A stretch of DNA of 64,000 nucleotides from Faucicola mancuniensis (lineage in GTDB: Bacteria; Pseudomonadota; Gammaproteobacteria; Pseudomonadales; Moraxellaceae), in the NCBI RefSeq assembly GCF_046523945.1, contig NZ_CP171363.1, positions 1,178,001 to 1,242,000 on the forward strand, written 5' to 3'. Positions 41,701-49,779 of the stretch are shown here, in pieces (the first letter of the stretch is position 1; every line of letters starts with the position of its first letter). The position numbers and the translations under genes are program-made. The notes beneath the pieces are model-generated. The model searched no databases. It was given only the letters and a program-made list of their open reading frames with translations, and had not been told where the DNA came from.

Positions 41701-43043
41701 CTAATATTACATTTGCCGATTTGTATATGAAATCAGGGTTGTATATTACCGAGATTGTCAAACGCTTGTATCAAGGTTTAAAAAATCATATTCCTGATGA
41801 TAAAGCAAGGCTCAAACACATTTTTGCCAATCAAATCTATGGTTTTGCCCCCAGCGAAATCATTTATCACATTGCCAAAAACTTTATTTTGGGATTGGAT
41901 AAGGCTGGTGAGTTTGACCATAGCCATATTGTGCATTTGGATACCACACCATATGCCAAAGGCGAATTGGATTTTAATGAAAAATTAACTAAAATTTTTG
42001 GGAAAACAATGAAATTTGATGTTGTGGTGGGCAATCCGCCTTATCAAGAAGGTGCTAAAGGCGAAAGTACAAAAGACACACCTGTTTATCATCATTTTTA
42101 TCAATTAGCAGAGCAATGTTCAGATAAATATTGTTTAATTTCACCTGCAAGATTTTTATTTAATGCGGGAAGTACGGATAAAAATTGGAATGAAAAAATG
42201 CTTAATGATAAGCATATCAAAGTGGTTTATTTTGAACAAAAATCCGAAAATGTTTTTGCCAATACTGATATTAAAGGTGGTATTGCGATTTTATGTCGTG
42301 ATATACATCAGGAGTTTGGGGCGATTGGTACATTTACAACATTCAATGAATTGAATACCATTTCTCAAAAAGTTGGCAAATTAACGAAAAATACATTAGA
42401 TGAAATTGTTACCAATCGTGGACAATATCGTTATTCGGATAAAATTTATAGAGATTATCCAAAAGATATGGAACAAATTTCAGATAGACGAATTGCTTCC
42501 AATGCGTTTGTGAAATTACCACATTTATTTACCGATGAAAAACCCAATGATGGGTTGGAATATATTCAAATTTTAGGAAGATTTGAAAATGAAAGATGCT
42601 TCAAATGGCTTTATAGAGCTTATCTAAGCGAGCCTGAAAATTTGGGGGCTTTTAAGGTCATTTTACCCAAAGCCAACGGTTCTGGGGCAATTGGTGAAGT
42701 TCTAAGCACACCCCTAATCGGGGAACCCCTAATCGGGGAACCCCTAATCGGGTATACCGAAACCTTTGTAGCTATTGGTTGTTTTGACAATCGTTTGGAA
42801 GCGGAAAATTGCTTAAAATATGTCAAAAGTAAATTCGTACGGACAATGTTGGGCGTACTTAAAATCACTCAGGATAATACCAAAGAAAAATGGGCAAAAG
42901 TCCCCCTACAAGACTTTACCGAAAATTCCGATATTGATTGGTCCCAATCCATTGCTGAGATTGATAAACAGCTTTATGCCAAATATGGGTTAAGCGATGA
43001 TGAAATTGCGTTTATTGAAACTAAAGTCAGAGTGATGGAATAG
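38757..43043 (+). CDS. single-chain GIY-YIG / DEAH helicase / Eco57I-type methyltransferase
   Basis: 1428 residues with several enzyme activities in one chain. Residues 16-115 look like a GIY-YIG/T5orf172-type nuclease (IYAYILPD, GWIKIGYTERE). Residues about 130-560 form a superfamily 2 helicase with Walker A KPRFGKT (160-166), DEAH (277-280), SGTP (304-307) and a motif VI-like QTAFRVQNA. A coiled coil covers about 760-855. The C-terminal third is an N6-adenine methyltransferase with FTPKWVVK (about 957), DLYMKSGLYITE and the catalytic NPPY (about 1093), then a probable target-recognition region. GTG start with GGAG upstream. The layout recalls type ISP enzymes but with a different nuclease. 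Likely a restriction or defence enzyme. Confidence 0.8.
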   Translation: MNHQIDKTKINTSKPIYPQIYAYILPDVKSKEGWIKIGYTEREDINIRIKEQVGTVDLAYDLLWYKIARFADNRIFSDHQLHHYLRKHKQIENKHNTEWFFYNGTPKQSLVDFNDFIAQNFNQASKQLEYQLRQEQSEAVNQTLAYFQNNPNGEFLWNAKPRFGKTLTTYDLIRKLNAKAVLIVTNRPAIAHSWFDDFEKFIAWQSDFAFVSTADTLKERPVLTRDEFLDQISKPNGKKQMIAFISLQDLKGAICFGGKFHKLEWVKSLKWDLLVIDEAHEGVDTFKTDLAFEQINRDFTLHLSGTPFKALAGGQFAQDEIYNWTYADEQKAKLQWQGEGHNPYATLPTLNLFSYQMSQMISDKVGQGADIDGENRDFAFDLNEFFATDDKGHFIRKKEVEKWLNTLSQNEKYPFSTKELRDEIKHSFWLLDRIDSAKALAKLLEKHPVFEHYKIIQAVGNVNNDNELTGKALDRVKQAIQNHDKTITLSVGQLTTGITVPEWTAVLILSNVKSPALYMQTAFRVQNAWQYEQNGQVYQKKNAYVFDFAPERTLIIYDEFANNLSKNTQGGGGTSSNREDNIRELLNFFPVIAEDSEGKMVELDVNQVLTIPKMIKANEVVKKGFLSNLLFQNVGRIFGANNEEIRQILEQLNPVEEGKITPNKTHSPIDTKGVQLDENGKALVDNEIVVNTNNARFGEKVYGDIKTATHDIIHTANLDNQNLATQLTDVLTQNTQSTFKDLAKEIGVSEKFAAKVVKEQSKIIAHEVQKLQEQSKIEQNTAKNEFEKQLKIAKTDDEKQQIQNEYERKTQLIHQNLQEKLSQTVSTQAAQFTEQSTATILQKAEQNKQDKVEDDIRGHLRGFSRTIPSFLMAYGNEHTTLANFDTHIDNQVFKEVTGITLDQFRILRDKHQLFDEQVFDTSVQEFLNKRQALANYFDENQSEDIFDYIPPQKTNQIFTPKWVVKMMMDKFESENPDIFSNPNITFADLYMKSGLYITEIVKRLYQGLKNHIPDDKARLKHIFANQIYGFAPSEIIYHIAKNFILGLDKAGEFDHSHIVHLDTTPYAKGELDFNEKLTKIFGKTMKFDVVVGNPPYQEGAKGESTKDTPVYHHFYQLAEQCSDKYCLISPARFLFNAGSTDKNWNEKMLNDKHIKVVYFEQKSENVFANTDIKGGIAILCRDIHQEFGAIGTFTTFNELNTISQKVGKLTKNTLDEIVTNRGQYRYSDKIYRDYPKDMEQISDRRIASNAFVKLPHLFTDEKPNDGLEYIQILGRFENERCFKWLYRAYLSEPENLGAFKVILPKANGSGAIGEVLSTPLIGEPLIGEPLIGYTETFVAIGCFDNRLEAENCLKYVKSKFVRTMLGVLKITQDNTKEKWAKVPLQDFTENSDIDWSQSIAEIDKQLYAKYGLSDDEIAFIETKVRVME
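42711..42752 (+). repeat. 15-nt in-frame tandem repeat
   Basis: The unit CCCCTAATCGGGGAA occurs twice in full and a third time for 12 bases. It encodes PLIGE-PLIGE-PLIG in the C-terminal part of the methyltransferase. Each unit also contains the inverted repeat CCCC/GGGG. Because 15 is a multiple of three, copy-number changes would lengthen or shorten the protein without shifting the frame. Confidence 0.9.
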
Positions 43044-43063
43044 CCAAATTGGATAAATATATT

Positions 43064-43678
43064 ATGTTAAAATGTGAAAATATCACCGTTGAACGTGGCG
43101 ATTTTCCTTTATGTCAAGCAGTGGATTTGTCCTTATCACAAGGTGATATTTGTCATTTGATTGGTGAAAATGGTATGGGAAAGACCACATTTATCATGCA
43201 ATTGGCAGGATTAATTCCTATTTTAACTGGTCAAGTTTTTTGGCAAGGTGTTGAGCAGTTACCTGTTCAGCCATTGTACATTTCACACCAAGTGGGTATT
43301 CATTTACAATTGACTGTTGAACAAAATTTAAAATTTTTACTGGGGCTTTATGGCATTAAACCCACAGATAATGAGTTGGCTGATGCGTTAAATTGGGTCG
43401 GTTTGTCAGGTTATGAAGATATTTTTTGTTATCAATTGTCCGCAGGACAAATTCGGCGTGTTGGTTTGGCTCGGTTGTGGTTTGGATTAAAGTATGTCAA
43501 TGATTTCTCGTTTTGGCTGTTAGATGAGCCTTTGACGGCTTTGGACGTGCAAACCATTGATAAAATTGAAAAAATCATGCAAGATTTTGTCAATCAAGGC
43601 GGTACAGTGTTATTAACCAGTCATCAGCCTGTTTCTGTGGCAAATAGACAGCTAAATTTGACCGAATTTATGGTATAA
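43064..43678 (+). CDS. ccmA: cytochrome c biogenesis ABC transporter ATP-binding protein
   Basis: ATPase of the CcmABCD haem-handling complex, 204 residues from ATG 43064 (MLKCENITVERG). Walker A GENGMGKTT, signature LSAGQIRRVGLARL and Walker B FWLLDEPLTALD are present, and YISHQVGIHLQLTVEQNL is typical of CcmA. It starts only 20 bp after the defence locus, so it may depend on that transcript or on a promoter inside it. ccmB follows. Confidence 0.88.
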   Translation: MLKCENITVERGDFPLCQAVDLSLSQGDICHLIGENGMGKTTFIMQLAGLIPILTGQVFWQGVEQLPVQPLYISHQVGIHLQLTVEQNLKFLLGLYGIKPTDNELADALNWVGLSGYEDIFCYQLSAGQIRRVGLARLWFGLKYVNDFSFWLLDEPLTALDVQTIDKIEKIMQDFVNQGGTVLLTSHQPVSVANRQLNLTEFMV

Positions 43679-43710
43679 TTGTGAAAATCATGCGTAAAGA
43701 AAATGAGTTA

Positions 43711-44382
43711 ATGACGGTGGATTTTTCAACTTTGTGGCGACGTGAATGGCAAATTCGCCAACAAAATAAGGTGCAATGGCTGTATCCGTTGGTGTTATTT
43801 TTGATGATAATCACTTTGTTTCCGTTGGCGATAGGGACTGAAGCAAAGTTGTTACACCAGTTGGGTGTGCCAGCGGTATGGATTGCAGGTTTATTGTCAT
43901 TGTTGATGGGTATGGAAAATATGTTTCGCCCTGCATTGGATAATGGCACATTGGCTCAACTGGTGGTTTCTCGTGCGTCTTTGCCGTTATGGGTATGGGT
44001 GCGGTTGGTAGTGCATTGGCTAACCAGTGCGGGTATGGTGGCGATTTTAGCATTTTTGGCAATGCCATTATTTGGTTTGACAGTGAACGAAACGGCGATT
44101 TTAAGTGTGTCTATCATGGTTGGCAGTCCGATTTTGTTGTGTTTGTCAGCGATTGCTAGTAGTTTGACCTTGTCGTTAAAAAATGGTGCGGTGCTTGTGC
44201 CTTTAATTGCGTTACCCATGCAGTTGCCTGTGTTGATTTTTGCCACAGGTGCGGTGGATTTGTTTGCCACAGGCATGAACGGCTTGCCGATTTTGGCGTT
44301 ATTATTGGCAGGCAGTATTTTTGCGGTGATTATTTCACCTTTTGTCATTGCATTTTCGTTAAAATTGGCTTGGTTAAGTTAA
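43711..44382 (+). CDS. ccmB: cytochrome c biogenesis membrane protein CcmB
   Basis: Membrane subunit of the Ccm transporter, 223 residues, with six hydrophobic segments. The stretch VWIAGLLSLLMGMENMFRPA and the ISLFPL-like ITLFPLAIG are family features. The start is uncertain: ATG 43711 (MTVDFSTLWRREW) fits family length, but ATG 43690 and GTG 43681 are in frame. It follows ccmA closely. ccmC, which usually comes next, is not here; the next gene is convergent and unrelated. Confidence 0.85.
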   Translation: MTVDFSTLWRREWQIRQQNKVQWLYPLVLFLMIITLFPLAIGTEAKLLHQLGVPAVWIAGLLSLLMGMENMFRPALDNGTLAQLVVSRASLPLWVWVRLVVHWLTSAGMVAILAFLAMPLFGLTVNETAILSVSIMVGSPILLCLSAIASSLTLSLKNGAVLVPLIALPMQLPVLIFATGAVDLFATGMNGLPILALLLAGSIFAVIISPFVIAFSLKLAWLS

Positions 44383-44409
44383 TTTAAAGTTAATTTTGTT
44401 TTAATAAAA

Positions 44410-45171
44410 TCAAGTCAATATAAGTTCTGCAGAAATGGGTAAATGGTCAGATAATTGCCGAAAAATTGGGCTATTGTTTACCCACGCATTTTTTACCGTC
44501 AAATTTTTTACATAAATTCTATCCAAACTTAACACAGGCAATCTTGCAGGAAAAGTCGGCAAAAGTCTGTCATGACAAGCACGAAATGCTTCGGTAAATC
44601 CCAAATTTTTTGCCAATTTATCACAAGAAACTTGTTGCCAATCGTTAAAATCCCCTGCCAAAATCAACGGCATAGTTGGGTTAATCTGCTCGTTTACATA
44701 GCCGCTAATCGCTTGATATTGTTTGGTTCTATCTTTTTCTAACAAGTTTAAATGGGCGTTTAACACAGTAACAGGCGTGTGCCAATCACTCGGCAAAATT
44801 TCACAATGTAAAACGCCCCTTTTTTCCAATCGGTTCACCGTAATATTGACATTGTGCTTGGGGTCAAGCGGAAAACGGCTTAGCACCGCATTGCCATGAT
44901 GTCCGTGTGGATATTCACAATTTTTGCCGTATTCGTGCGACACCGCCAAATATTCGCCAAACCATTCGGACTGCGATTGCTGTGGAAATTCGGCAAATTT
45001 TACCGTACGTTTGAGATTTTGCCCTTGAACTTCTTGTAGGCAATAAATGTCGGAATTGAGATTTTTCAAGGCTTTAGCAATCGGTTCAATGATAACTTGA
45101 CGGTTAAAAGGCGACATACCTTTGTGAATGTTGTAGCTCGTAATGGTTAATTTTTGTTCGTTGTTTGACAT
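44410..45171 (-). CDS. endonuclease/exonuclease/phosphatase family protein
   Basis: 253 residues of the metal-dependent phosphoesterase fold. Visible motifs are TSYNIHKGMS, CLQEVQG (metal-binding Glu), LAGDFNDW and the terminal SDHLPISAEL. There is no signal peptide, so it is probably cytoplasmic. Relatives range from DNA exonucleases to lipid phosphatases, so the substrate cannot be told. ATG 45171 is preferred over a TTG three codons earlier. Convergent with ccmB, divergent from prlC. Confidence 0.8.
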   Translation of the reverse strand: MSNNEQKLTITSYNIHKGMSPFNRQVIIEPIAKALKNLNSDIYCLQEVQGQNLKRTVKFAEFPQQSQSEWFGEYLAVSHEYGKNCEYPHGHHGNAVLSRFPLDPKHNVNITVNRLEKRGVLHCEILPSDWHTPVTVLNAHLNLLEKDRTKQYQAISGYVNEQINPTMPLILAGDFNDWQQVSCDKLAKNLGFTEAFRACHDRLLPTFPARLPVLSLDRIYVKNLTVKNAWVNNSPIFRQLSDHLPISAELILT

Positions 45172-45320
45172 TTTTGACAACCAAATTTTTAAAAAATTTT
45201 ACACTCATTGTAAAATATTTTGCCAAAAAATCCTGTAAAAAACCGTTAATATTTGCAGTTTTTAGCAGTTTTTGTTAAAGTGATAACCATTTATAACTTG
45301 TTAAAAACTAGGAAAATTTT

Positions 45321-47447
45321 ATGCCACACAACAATGAAAAAAATTTACATCTCGTCAATTTTAACCAATTAAAACTTGAACAATTACAACAACATATCAC
45401 AGATGCGTTGGACAATGGTTTGGCATTTTTGGCAATGCTTGACGAAGAAAAACAAAATAATGAAAAAACTTGCGAAACTGCTGAACAAGCGTTGAATGAT
45501 ATTACCGCTTTTGAACACGTTAATATTGCGTTAGACCGCAGTTGGGGCTTACTGTCGCATTTGAACAGCGTGGTTAGTACAGATGAGATCCGTGAGTTAC
45601 ATCATAGCCTTCTGCCAAAAATTTCTGATTACGGCACGCAAGTTGGGCAACATCAAATTTTGTTTAGCCGTTATCGTCAAGTAATTGATAATCAAGATTT
45701 TTTTGAAAAACTTGACCCTGCTCGCAAGCGTGCTTTAACTTTATCTTTACAAGGTTTTGAATTGTCTGGAGTGGCATTGGCTGATGATAAAAAGGCGGAA
45801 TTTGCCAAATTATCCAGTGAATTATCTACTTTATCGGCAAAATTTTCGGACAATTTATTAGACGCAACGCAAAGTTATTTTTTACCTTTAGTTGAAAGTC
45901 AATTAAGCGGTTTGCCACAATCCGCCCTTGCTATGCTCAAAGATGCAGGCGAACGTTACCGTACAAAATTTAACCAATCAACAGCAACTTTATACGTTGC
46001 AACGCTTGATATTCCTGTATATTTGGCGGTCATGACTTATGCGGACGATAGGGATTTGCGTGAAAAATTGTACCGAGCGTACGTTACTCGTGCATCAGAA
46101 AAAAGTGAGCAAACCGAATTTAACAATGCCAATATTATGGTACAAATTTTGGCAAAACGTGAGCAAAAAGCCAAAATTTTGGGTTTTGACAATTATGCTG
46201 AAGTATCGCTTGCCACAAAAATGGCGGACGATGTGGCAACGGTGGAAAAATTTTTGCGAGATTTGGCAAATAAAGCCACGCCTTACGCCAAAGCCGATGT
46301 GAAAACCTTGCAAACTGAAGGCTTGGCGTTTGATATTGATGAGTTAAAGCCTTGGGATACGGCATATTTGGCGGAAAAAGTGCGTGAACGCAAGTTTAAT
46401 CTGTCGCAAGAAGCGGTTCGTCCGTATTTTCCTCTGCCAAAAGTGATTGACGGTTTGTTTGAAATTGTTCAACGTTTGTACGGTGTTAACATTGTAGAAA
46501 AAACGCAAGACGTGGAACGTTGGCATGATGAGGTGCGTTTTTATCAGTTGTTTGATGAATATGAACAATTGCTTGGCGGTTTTTATTTTGACCTTTACGC
46601 TCGCACAGGCAAGCGTGGCGGTGCATGGATGAGCGGTTTTCAAGCTCGTTATCAAAGTGCGGACGGTGCATATCATCAGTTGCCTGTGTGCTTTATGGTG
46701 GGCAATTTTTCCCCTGCCATTGACGGTAAACCAAGCCTTTTAACCCATGATGAAGTCTTGACATTATTCCATGAATTTGGGCATGGTTTGCATCATCTTT
46801 TGACAGAAATCAGCATTTCGGACGTGGCTGGGGTCAATGGCGTGGAATGGGACGCTGTGGAATTGCCAAGTCAATTTATGGAAAATTGGGCGTGGCACAA
46901 GGACGGCATTGCGTTGATTAGTGGTCATGTGGACACAGGCGAAACCTTGCCAAATGAGATGCTCAAAGCCATGTTAAATGCCAAAAATTTCCAAAGCGGT
47001 ATGCAGACGTTACGTCAGTTGGAATTTGCCTTGTTTGATTTGTTGTTGCATTCTCAATCGCAAGCCGTTGATTATCAAGGGATTTTGGATTTGCTTGATA
47101 GCGTGCGTGCGGACGTGGCTGTCATGCCAGCGACTGATTATAACCGTTTTGCCAACAGTTTTAGCCATATTTTTGCGGGCGGTTATGCGTGTGGTTATTA
47201 TTCGTACAAATGGGCGGAATTGTTGTCGGCTGATGCGTTTGACCGTTTTGAAACGGACGGTATTTTTAACCAAAATACAGGCAAAATTTTCCGTGAAGAG
47301 ATTTTGGCAAAAGGCGGTTCTCGTTCGGCAAAAGAGAATTTTGAAGCATTTCGTGAACGCCCTGCGGATATTGATGCGTTGCTGCGTCATTCGGGATTTT
47401 ATGAAGAGATTTTGAGTGATAATATTAATAATACGCAGTCTTGGTAA
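45321..47447 (+). CDS. prlC: oligopeptidase A (M3 family)
   Basis: Cytoplasmic zinc metallopeptidase that degrades signal peptides and small peptides, 708 residues. The zinc site HEFGHGLHHLL is followed by a downstream Glu in the VNGVEWDAVELPSQFMENW stretch, both typical of the family. The end region has GGYACGYYSYKWAE. AGGA precedes the ATG. The following YheV-like gene has its ribosome site at the end of prlC, and a prlC neighbourhood for such genes is common. Confidence 0.94.
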   Translation: MPHNNEKNLHLVNFNQLKLEQLQQHITDALDNGLAFLAMLDEEKQNNEKTCETAEQALNDITAFEHVNIALDRSWGLLSHLNSVVSTDEIRELHHSLLPKISDYGTQVGQHQILFSRYRQVIDNQDFFEKLDPARKRALTLSLQGFELSGVALADDKKAEFAKLSSELSTLSAKFSDNLLDATQSYFLPLVESQLSGLPQSALAMLKDAGERYRTKFNQSTATLYVATLDIPVYLAVMTYADDRDLREKLYRAYVTRASEKSEQTEFNNANIMVQILAKREQKAKILGFDNYAEVSLATKMADDVATVEKFLRDLANKATPYAKADVKTLQTEGLAFDIDELKPWDTAYLAEKVRERKFNLSQEAVRPYFPLPKVIDGLFEIVQRLYGVNIVEKTQDVERWHDEVRFYQLFDEYEQLLGGFYFDLYARTGKRGGAWMSGFQARYQSADGAYHQLPVCFMVGNFSPAIDGKPSLLTHDEVLTLFHEFGHGLHHLLTEISISDVAGVNGVEWDAVELPSQFMENWAWHKDGIALISGHVDTGETLPNEMLKAMLNAKNFQSGMQTLRQLEFALFDLLLHSQSQAVDYQGILDLLDSVRADVAVMPATDYNRFANSFSHIFAGGYACGYYSYKWAELLSADAFDRFETDGIFNQNTGKIFREEILAKGGSRSAKENFEAFRERPADIDALLRHSGFYEEILSDNINNTQSW

Positions 47448-47458
47448 AAGGAAAAAAT

Positions 47459-47698
47459 ATGCGATACCAATCCAACCGCCCAAAACGCCAATTTTTGGCA
47501 GGGGTAAAATGCAAACAATGTGGCGAAATAGACAAAATCGTCCAAATAGAAATCTTTGAACCTGTGCCAGACGAATACATTGAATGCGTATCGTGTGGCT
47601 ACACCGAAAGACGACCAACCCCAGAAGATTTACCATTAATCCAACAACAAAACGCGGAAGAAGATAATATCGTGCAAGTCGTCAAATTTAAGCCATAA
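47459..47698 (+). CDS. YheV-like zinc-ribbon protein
   Basis: 79 residues. Two CxxC pairs (KCKQCGE and ECVSCGY) form a zinc ribbon, and the sequence RFxAGxKCxxC matches the YheV family of putative metal-binding proteins. ATG 47459 has AAGGA upstream and lies 11 bp after the prlC stop. Function of the family is not established. Confidence 0.75.
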   Translation: MRYQSNRPKRQFLAGVKCKQCGEIDKIVQIEIFEPVPDEYIECVSCGYTERRPTPEDLPLIQQQNAEEDNIVQVVKFKP

Positions 47699-47877
47699 TT
47701 GTTTGACAAAAATAAAAAAATCGCCAAAAAATACCATTTAAGTAAAATATTGTTTCATTTTATCCTAAAATTACTGGGAAATATTGTTATTTTGGTGCTA
47801 ATTTTGCTATAGTATGACATAATTGAAAGAACTTGTAAGAACAAGTGAATTTTCCACACAAATTGGTAGAAAAAATC
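47699..47877 (+). promoter_or_regulatory. upstream region of the Asp/Leu-rich membrane protein
   Basis: 179 bp of AT-rich DNA that should hold the promoter of the next gene. TATAGTATGACAT near 47809 offers a possible -10 (TATAGT); AACTTGTAAGAACAAGTG contains the small inverted repeat ACTTGT/ACAAGT at 47831-47847. Not otherwise recognisable. Confidence 0.35.
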
Positions 47878-49101
47878 ATGACAGATATTAACCGTAATCA
47901 AGACACAATGGACGAATTTTCATTAGATGCACTGGATTTGGATTCGTTGGAATTGAATGACAATGCCCCAACGACACCAAACAGCACGGCTAACGACATC
48001 AATTTAGATGCGTTTAACTTGGATGAATTGGATTCTTTGGACAATCACGCACCCACCACACCCAATACAGATGTTACGGTAAATTTTGACGATTTTGACC
48101 TTGATGTGCCTGCAACGCATGAAAATATAGATGTCAATGCGGTGGATTTGGATAGTGTTGATTTAAATGCTGTTGATTTAAATACCCCTGACATTGACAC
48201 GTTAAATCCAAATAGCAATGTTGCCACAGACGCACCTGTTAGCACGCATTCAATGATAAATGATATTGATGAATTAGACCTTGATGACTTGCTTGCACCT
48301 GCTGCGGCGACGGCTGTCGGTGCGGGTGTTGCTACGGTTGCACTGAATAACGATGACAAACCAACCGCTGCAACCAATGCCAAACCTGAGAAAAAAGGTT
48401 TGTTTGGCAAAGGTGCAAAAGTGGATAAACCAAAAGTTGAGAAAAAAGGTCTATTCGGCAAAAATACCAAAGAAGTAAAACCAAAAGCAGAAAAAAAGCC
48501 ACTGTTTGGTGCGAAAAAAGCCACGCCAAAATCGTATAAAGCAACTTTGGTAAAATCACCAAAACCGATAGGTGCAAAAAATAATAACCTATTATATGCG
48601 ATTTTGGCATTGTTAATTTTGGGTGCATTGGCATGGTTCTTTATGAATCAAGGCAGTGAAGAACCTGCACCAGCTCCAACGCCAGTGCCAACCCCTGCGA
48701 AAGTTACCCCTGTTGCATCTACACCTACAACAGCGAGCAGTGTTGCAAGTACTGCCAGTGCGGTGGCGGTCGCAAGTGTGGCTTCAACTGTCGCTGAAAC
48801 GGCTAGCACCCCTGTTGAGACAGTATCAACACCAGAAATTACCACGACAGCACCTGTCGTAACACCTGAGGAAGTCTTGAATGCCGAAACACCAAACGAC
48901 CCAGCTTTAGCAAAAGAAGAGATGGATAGACTTGAAGAACAAGCGACCCAACTGGCTGAACAAGAAAAAATGATTGAAGAACGGCTAAAAATGATGAATG
49001 AGCTAAGTGGCAAAAAAGAAGAGCGTATCAAATTGTTAGAACAACAAATCGCCCAACTTGAGCAACAAAAAGCCCAAGAAAAAATGGCTCAAGGCAAATA
49101 A
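47878..49101 (+). CDS. Asp/Leu-rich repeat membrane protein, function unknown
   Basis: 407 residues from ATG 47878. The first 140 residues are built of loose acidic repeats around LD-LDSL/VDLNAVDL units. Three copies of a K-K-x-LFG-K unit with long Lys-rich linkers follow (about 175-235). One membrane helix (about 249-270, LLYAILALLILGALAWFFM) leads to a Pro/Thr/Ser/Val linker and a C-terminal coiled coil with LEQQIAQLEQQKAQ. The order acidic repeats, basic repeats, membrane helix, coiled coil is unusual; a distant likeness to FimV/TonB-type envelope spanners is possible but not shown. Confidence 0.65.
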   Translation: MTDINRNQDTMDEFSLDALDLDSLELNDNAPTTPNSTANDINLDAFNLDELDSLDNHAPTTPNTDVTVNFDDFDLDVPATHENIDVNAVDLDSVDLNAVDLNTPDIDTLNPNSNVATDAPVSTHSMINDIDELDLDDLLAPAAATAVGAGVATVALNNDDKPTAATNAKPEKKGLFGKGAKVDKPKVEKKGLFGKNTKEVKPKAEKKPLFGAKKATPKSYKATLVKSPKPIGAKNNNLLYAILALLILGALAWFFMNQGSEEPAPAPTPVPTPAKVTPVASTPTTASSVASTASAVAVASVASTVAETASTPVETVSTPEITTTAPVVTPEEVLNAETPNDPALAKEEMDRLEEQATQLAEQEKMIEERLKMMNELSGKKEERIKLLEQQIAQLEQQKAQEKMAQGK

Positions 49102-49135
49102 TTGCTGAGCCGTTTTAAAAAGTTGATGGTTATTG

Positions 49136-49630
49136 ATGATTAGCCTTGCTGATAAAAAAACCTTGTTTCAAGACCGCTACCAAGCGTTGATAATGCCTGT
49201 CCCAGTGTCAGGCATTTTTCGTCATCGTCTGCTGTTACGCACGCAGATGTTGTACCCTGAATATTATCAAGTGTACGAACAAGCCTGTGAACGCTCCGAG
49301 TTGGCATTGGGTGAGAACCTTGTGTACGAAACCAACCGAGATTTAGCAGGCGTGGGTGGGGCGTTGTCAAAGCCTAAGTTTATCGTGGCGATGGCGACCA
49401 CCGAATTTGCCGAAAATTCACCGCATTTGGACAGTATTTGCACCTGTTTGCAACAGCTTGAGCTTGTTTTGTACCAATGGGGGCGTTATGATGGCATTCG
49501 CCGTGTCGCTGTGATTGGCGTTGATGAGCTGATTTTGCCAAATGACGCTGAATTTGACGTGGATATTTTGCCGTTATTGGAAAAATATTTGCAACCAGTT
49601 TCAACCCTTAATACCGTTATTTATCGTTAA
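49136..49630 (+). CDS. hypothetical protein
   Basis: 164 residues, soluble, with no signal peptide. It starts MISLADKKTLFQDRYQAL and has a mixed composition with several Cys and a hydrophobic core (RVAVIGVDELILP). I do not recognise the family. An intact frame with normal codon use and a position 34 bp after the membrane-protein gene suggest a real, perhaps cotranscribed gene. Confidence 0.6.
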   Translation: MISLADKKTLFQDRYQALIMPVPVSGIFRHRLLLRTQMLYPEYYQVYEQACERSELALGENLVYETNRDLAGVGGALSKPKFIVAMATTEFAENSPHLDSICTCLQQLELVLYQWGRYDGIRRVAVIGVDELILPNDAEFDVDILPLLEKYLQPVSTLNTVIYR

Positions 49631-49680
49631 TGGTTGTTTTTAAAAATAATTTTTATGGAAAATGGATAAAGGAAAATCTG

Positions 49681-49779
49681 ATGTTTGCCAAAAAAATAGC
49701 GATTACCGTTATGTTGTTTGCCAGCAGTTTGCCAAGTGTCGCCCAAGATTTTTATTGGCAATCATTCAAAGCGTTGTGA
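49681..49779 (+). pseudogene. signal-peptide stub of a lost secreted protein
   Basis: ATG 49681 has a good ribosome site (AAAGGAAAA) and encodes 32 residues, MFAKKIAITVMLFASSLPSV-AQ plus ten more, then TGA. This is a clean signal peptide with no mature protein behind it. The sequence that follows, in another frame, belongs to a different kind of gene, so the stub was probably made by a deletion or recombination. Confidence 0.55.

Noticed and set aside
42711..42752. CRISPR-like array
   Set aside because: The repeats are directly tandem with no spacers and are coding in frame.
38757..43043. Classical type I or type III restriction enzyme
   Set aside because: Helicase and methyltransferase are in one chain and no separate specificity (HsdS) or Mod/Res gene pair is present.
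47010..47636. 208-codon minus-strand frame opposite prlC
   Set aside because: Shadow of the prlC coding strand: composition is odd and no motif or ribosome site is seen.
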